Made by a program: the position numbers and the translations under genes | Notes under the pieces: generated by a model | What the model was told of the DNA's origin: nothing | Databases searched by the model: none | What the model saw: the letters and a program-made list of their open reading frames with translations, nothing else | Assembly (NCBI GenBank): GCA_963603285.1 | Contig: CAVCMG010000007.1 | Span: forward strand, 1-64,000 | DNA: 64,000 nucleotides | From: UBA11957 sp963603285 | GTDB lineage: Bacteria > Bacillota > Clostridia > Lachnospirales > Lachnospiraceae | Reading direction: 5' to 3' | Shown: positions 60,456-64,000 of the stretch, piece by piece | Position numbering within the stretch: the first letter of the stretch is position 1 | Layout of the letters: each line of letters begins with the position of its first letter

Positions 60456-61784
60456 TTACGCTTCCTTTTTCTTTCCCAGCAGATAATCGATAAACTGCTG
60501 CGCCGTACGGCCCGACAGACCGCCGTGTGCCAGCTCCCACTTGTTGGCTTCCAGCAAAAGCTCATCCTCCGGCATATCGATCTGATAACGCTCTGCCAGA
60601 GAACGAACGATATTCTTAAATTCCTTCGGTGTCGGTGCACCAAAGTAGATCGTCACACCGAAACGTGCAACAAGAGATAATTTCTCCTGCACGGTATCTG
60701 TGGAATGCAGCTCATCATTCGTACGCACATCGTTCTTGTCACTGAAGGTCTCACGCACCAGATGACGGCGGTTGGATGTGGCATAGATCAGGATATTCTC
60801 CGGCTTCTTTTCCAGACCACCCTCGATAACAGCCTTCAGATACTTGTATTCAATCTCAAACTCCTCAAAGGAAAGATCATCCATATAAATAATGAAACGG
60901 TAATTTCTATTCTTAATCTCGGCGATCACATCATTCAGATATTTGAACTGGTGCTTGTACACCTCGATGATACGCAGACCCTGCTCATAGTAACGGTTGA
61001 CGATGCCCTTGATGCTGGAGGATTTACCCGTACCGGCATCACCGAACAGCAGACAGTTGTTGGCCTTTCTACCCTCGACAAAAGCCTCGGTATTGTCGAT
61101 CAGCTTCTGCTTCGGAATCTCGTAACCGACCAGATCCTCCAGATACACATGGGCAATATTCGTGATCGGCTCGATCGTAGCTGTGCCATCGCCATTTTCC
61201 CGGAGACGGAACGCCTTGTTCAGACCGAATTTACCCACGCCAAATTCGCCATAGAAATTGACCAGAGCCGCCATAAAGCCGTCCACATCGGTCGTCTGTG
61301 CCAGCTCCTTACTCAATGTACAGATCCGGTCGCGGATGCGGCGGTTGTACATCTTGCTGCCATCGCCTGTGCGGACATAATTTTTCAGCACCTCTGCCAT
61401 GCCCATGCCAGCCATCTCATCGATCTTTTCGATGGCAAAATCAAACAGCTCCTTGATGATCTCCAGATCATGATGTGCCATGACATTGACACTGCCCTCC
61501 ACCGGACCTACGATCTCACAGGCCTTGCTGAACGCATTCTCACTGTTGACCAGCAGCCATGTCAGATACGTCTGCCACAGATTACCGGCAAAGCCATAAT
61601 TGCCTGCCATCTCAAGCAAGGCATTGACGGCTGTACAGTAATCTTCCCTGGCATACTCCAGATCCGCATCTGTCAGCTCACCGGCCTGGTACTGGGGATA
61701 ATCCTCCTCAATCAGGCGGTCGAAGATCTTTAAGACCTCACTGTTTTCCATATCTTTATATACAACACATGTATGCATTTTCAT
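60456..61784 (-). CDS. DUF815-family AAA+ ATPase
   Basis: This 442-residue protein has an unfamiliar helical N-terminal half (about residues 1-185) and a C-terminal AAA+ domain. The Walker A motif is LLFGDAGTGKSSSIKG, the Walker B region RFIIYMDDLSFEEFE, the sensor-1 YATSNRRHLVRETF, and a final helical lid contains GLSGRTAQQFIDYLL. DUF815 proteins are DnaA/IstB-like ATPases of unknown role. ATG at 61784 is chosen because GAGG lies nine bases before it; 61793 is an alternative. It heads the ppx-ppk1 unit, which hints at a link with polyphosphate or stress, by position only. Two small hairpins lie in its 140-nt leader. Confidence 0.88.
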   Translation of the reverse strand: MKMHTCVVYKDMENSEVLKIFDRLIEEDYPQYQAGELTDADLEYAREDYCTAVNALLEMAGNYGFAGNLWQTYLTWLLVNSENAFSKACEIVGPVEGSVNVMAHHDLEIIKELFDFAIEKIDEMAGMGMAEVLKNYVRTGDGSKMYNRRIRDRICTLSKELAQTTDVDGFMAALVNFYGEFGVGKFGLNKAFRLRENGDGTATIEPITNIAHVYLEDLVGYEIPKQKLIDNTEAFVEGRKANNCLLFGDAGTGKSSSIKGIVNRYYEQGLRIIEVYKHQFKYLNDVIAEIKNRNYRFIIYMDDLSFEEFEIEYKYLKAVIEGGLEKKPENILIYATSNRRHLVRETFSDKNDVRTNDELHSTDTVQEKLSLVARFGVTIYFGAPTPKEFKNIVRSLAERYQIDMPEDELLLEANKWELAHGGLSGRTAQQFIDYLLGKKKEA

Positions 61785-61925
61785 AATATTCATCCTCGTT
61801 CTCTATCTGTATATTCTCTGTAGGTTCTTACAGAGCACTTCCCACGATATTGCGGTATTGCACGGTTGTGCCTGTTTATGCCAGGCCTCCCGTTGTCTGC
61901 TATTATTCTATATTTTTCTTTCGTA

Positions 61926-63053
61926 TCAGTAATTTCCCAGAATCCGCAGATCGATCGCATCATGCCGGATACCACGCAACGCATTCTTCACCGCACTGTC
62001 GTTTAAATTTCCCTCAAAATCCACAAAGAAACGGTATTCCCACGGTGCATCCGGGATCGGCCGGGATTCGATCAGCGTCATGTTCAGACGATTATAGATA
62101 ATATGCGCCAGAATATTGTACAGAGAACCCTGACTGTGACGGCCCTTAAAGCAGATGCTCACACGCTTGGCACTGCTTCTGAACATTTTGTTCCGGGATA
62201 CAATAATAAATCTGGTGGAATTGTTGGTATCGTAGTAGATATCCTCAGCCAGCACCTCCAGCCCGTACAGCTTTGCCGCAGCTTCGCTGCCGATCGCCGC
62301 CTGCGTCGGATCCATATCGTCCCGGATCTTTTTGCTGGCTGCCGCCGTATTGGAGTACTCGTGCAGGATCCACTCCGGATGCTTTTCCAGATACGGCTTG
62401 CACTGGGACAGCGCCTGCGGATGGGAATATACCCCTTTGATATCCGAAAGCTTCGTTCCCGGCAGGCCCAGAAGCTTATGCTCCACCTTCAGCACATACT
62501 CATCCACGATCGTAATGTCATAGCTCATCAGCAGATCGTACATATCCGTTACGATACCGGCTGTGGAATTTTCGATCGGAAGCACGGCAAAATTGGCTTC
62601 TTTATTGACGATCGCCTCGATCGCCTTTTTAAAGGTCGGTACATGGAAGCAGTCCACCTCATCCCCGAAATAGGCCAGCATGGCAGCATACCCGTAAGCG
62701 CCCTCGACGCCCTGAAATACGACCTTTTTGTTCTTATATACCTCATCAATCTCTTCAAAACCGAGATTCTCAGAAAGACCATTCTCCGTCTGGATCTGGT
62801 ACTGTCTCTTTCTGCTGATCGAAATGATCTGTTTCAGCACCTCCTGGATACCGATCGCATTAAACTCAGTAGATGCCATACTCCGAAGCTCTCTGTACAT
62901 CTCTTCTTCCCGCTCCGGATCTACCACACGCATGCCATGCTGCAGCTTGTACTCTGCAATATCCTCCGTCAGACGCATACGTTTTTCAAAAAGCTCCGCA
63001 ATCTCACGGTCAATCTCATCAACGGCTGCGCGTGTTTTCTGTAAATCTGTCAT
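61926..63053 (-). CDS. pheA: Bifunctional chorismate mutase / prephenate dehydratase (P-protein)
   Basis: This 375-residue enzyme commits chorismate to phenylalanine. An N-terminal type II chorismate mutase (about 1-85) has TRAAVDEIDREIAELFEKRM and a Met/Arg/Glu-rich second helix. Prephenate dehydratase follows (about 108-285) with FQGVEGAYGYAAM, VLPIENSTAGIVTD and the catalytic TNNSTRFIIVSR motif. A C-terminal ACT domain (about 295-370) contains SLYNILAHI and ESRPIPDAPWEYRFFVD and would bind phenylalanine for feedback. ATG at 63053 fits the fold; its AGGAG is somewhat far, and an in-frame GTG at 63095 is possible. Confidence 0.93.
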   Translation of the reverse strand: MTDLQKTRAAVDEIDREIAELFEKRMRLTEDIAEYKLQHGMRVVDPEREEEMYRELRSMASTEFNAIGIQEVLKQIISISRKRQYQIQTENGLSENLGFEEIDEVYKNKKVVFQGVEGAYGYAAMLAYFGDEVDCFHVPTFKKAIEAIVNKEANFAVLPIENSTAGIVTDMYDLLMSYDITIVDEYVLKVEHKLLGLPGTKLSDIKGVYSHPQALSQCKPYLEKHPEWILHEYSNTAAASKKIRDDMDPTQAAIGSEAAAKLYGLEVLAEDIYYDTNNSTRFIIVSRNKMFRSSAKRVSICFKGRHSQGSLYNILAHIIYNRLNMTLIESRPIPDAPWEYRFFVDFEGNLNDSAVKNALRGIRHDAIDLRILGNY

Positions 63054-63183
63054 AAATTCTGTATTTCTCTCCTGTTGTATTTTACTGCAATTCACAGTTC
63101 CGCCTGTAAACTGCCGCTTTTATCATTTTTGATTATAGCTGTATCTGTCAGTCTTCTAACGGTTCTGTCTCTCAAATGAACCG

Positions 63184-64000
63184 TTACCGATATTCTTCTT
63201 TGACAATTTCTGTCAGTTCTCCGATAAAAGATAACGACCCAAAGGCAACGATCACATCCTCTGCCCCTGCCGTGGTCACGGCATCATGCACAGCTTCTTT
63301 CATCGTCGCACATGCCGTCACCTGCGGATTATACTTATGGATGATCTTTGCCAGCTCTTTCACCGGCATCGCCCGGTCATTATCCGGCGTTTCCATAGCG
63401 AAAATATGCTCCGCCATAGGCGCCATGTCACACATAATCTTATCGACCTGCTTATCCTTAAACATGCCGATCACAAAATATAGCTTTTTGCCCGGATAAT
63501 ACTGCCCGATAGCTGCTTTCAGCCGTCTGGCCGCATCCGGATTGTGTGCCCCGTCCACCAGAAAATCCGGTTTCTCACCGATTCTCGTAAACCGTCCGTT
63601 CCACACCGTTTTGGCCATACCGGAGGCAATCTGCTCATCTTCAATCGTAAATCCAAAATTTCTCAACTGCTGCAACGCCTCTATTGCGATCACCGCATTG
63701 TCGATCTGATGCACACCGGCCAGATGGATTGTCACTGTCAGTCCCTTGTAGGTAAAGACCTGTTCTTCCAGCGTACTCTCTGTCACCTTTGCTTCATCCG
63801 GCACGCCCAGCACCAGCCGGTTGCCCTTTTCCTGGCAAACCTCTTCCAGAGTCTCCTGCACCTCTGGCTCCTGCCGCCCGGTAACCATCACAGCCCTTGG
63901 CTTTAAAATCCCGGCCTTCGTCCGCGTGATCTTTGCCAGCGTATCACCCAGATATTCCATATGATCCAAGCTTACCGATGCCAGAACAGCCACCAGCGTA
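63184..64000 (-). CDS. folC: Folylpolyglutamate synthase / dihydrofolate synthase, C-terminal part
   Basis: The reading frame runs off the right edge, so the N-terminus with the ATP loop is missing. The visible 270 residues include VAVLASVSLDHMEYLGDTLAKITRTKAGI in pieces, the Mur-ligase-like WNGRFTRI, FLVDGAHNPDAARRL and a final VIVAFGSLSFIGELTEIV. FolC adds glutamate to folates. A GTG at 63993 is a Val inside the protein, not the start. A small inverted repeat AACGGTTC...GAACCGTT overlaps the stop codon. Confidence 0.93.
   Translation of the reverse strand, partial: TLVAVLASVSLDHMEYLGDTLAKITRTKAGILKPRAVMVTGRQEPEVQETLEEVCQEKGNRLVLGVPDEAKVTESTLEEQVFTYKGLTVTIHLAGVHQIDNAVIAIEALQQLRNFGFTIEDEQIASGMAKTVWNGRFTRIGEKPDFLVDGAHNPDAARRLKAAIGQYYPGKKLYFVIGMFKDKQVDKIMCDMAPMAEHIFAMETPDNDRAMPVKELAKIIHKYNPQVTACATMKEAVHDAVTTAGAEDVIVAFGSLSFIGELTEIVKEEYR

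Noticed and set aside
1..64000. CRISPR array or prophage
   Set aside because: No regularly spaced direct repeats with spacers and no phage structural or integrase genes were seen.

Overview
The window looks like a chromosomal segment of a gut-type Firmicute, most likely a Lachnospiraceae member (class Clostridia). The reasons are the moderate base composition (close to half G+C by eye), strong AGGAGG-type ribosome binding sites, the Firmicutes gene order rimP-nusA-ylxR-ylxQ-infB-rbfA-nrnA-truB-ribF, and families common in anaerobic Clostridia (YedF/DUF3343 selenium-linked proteins, CmpB-type membrane proteins, Amidase_6/Big_2 secreted proteins). Nothing looks like a prophage, plasmid or CRISPR array. 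Most genes lie on the minus strand.

Layout. 1-5.1 kb: the end of a tRNA-Val gene, an Spx/ArsC-like protein with a coupled unknown protein, an Rpn-type nuclease, and an MMPL/RND exporter behind two TetR-type operator palindromes. 5.1-15.8 kb: trkA-trkH-glgX, thrH, a small coiled protein, an NCS2 purine permease, metY and a MATE exporter. 15.8-18.8 kb: a P-type ATPase behind a yybP-ykoY manganese riboswitch with its own terminator, which suggests Mn2+ export. 18.9-25.8 kb: pyruvate kinase followed by a giant palindromic repeat, a CmpB membrane protein, an NSS transporter and a sulfur/selenium trio (cysteine desulfurase-like, YedF, DUF3343). 25.9-34.5 kb: the nusA-infB translation operon. 34.6-41.4 kb: topoisomerase IV (parE-parC), a lipoprotein amidase and a secreted Amidase_6/Big_2/SH3 protein. 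41.5-42.5 kb: a second copy of the giant palindromic repeat and a cytidylate-kinase-like gene.

42.6-54.8 kb is the most distinctive part: two divergent gene sets forming an apparent Ser/Thr phospho-signalling system of the envelope. Leftward run a PP2C phosphatase, a zinc-ribbon FHA protein, a membrane FHA protein and a membrane-anchored subtilase. Rightward run a helix-turn-helix protein, a membrane FHA protein and two tandem receptor kinases with near-colinear cytoplasmic halves but unrelated outer domains. The cytoplasmic N-terminus of the subtilase looks like a decayed copy of the N-lobe of those same kinases, tying protease and kinases together by descent.

54.8-64 kb: two tRNA-Glu(CTC) genes, each with its own promoter and terminator, separated by a 275-nt giant hairpin; then a PHP phosphoesterase, a DUF815 ATPase-ppx-ppk1 polyphosphate cluster, pheA and the end of folC.

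All calls come from reading the sequence and from remembered family motifs. No database search was run.
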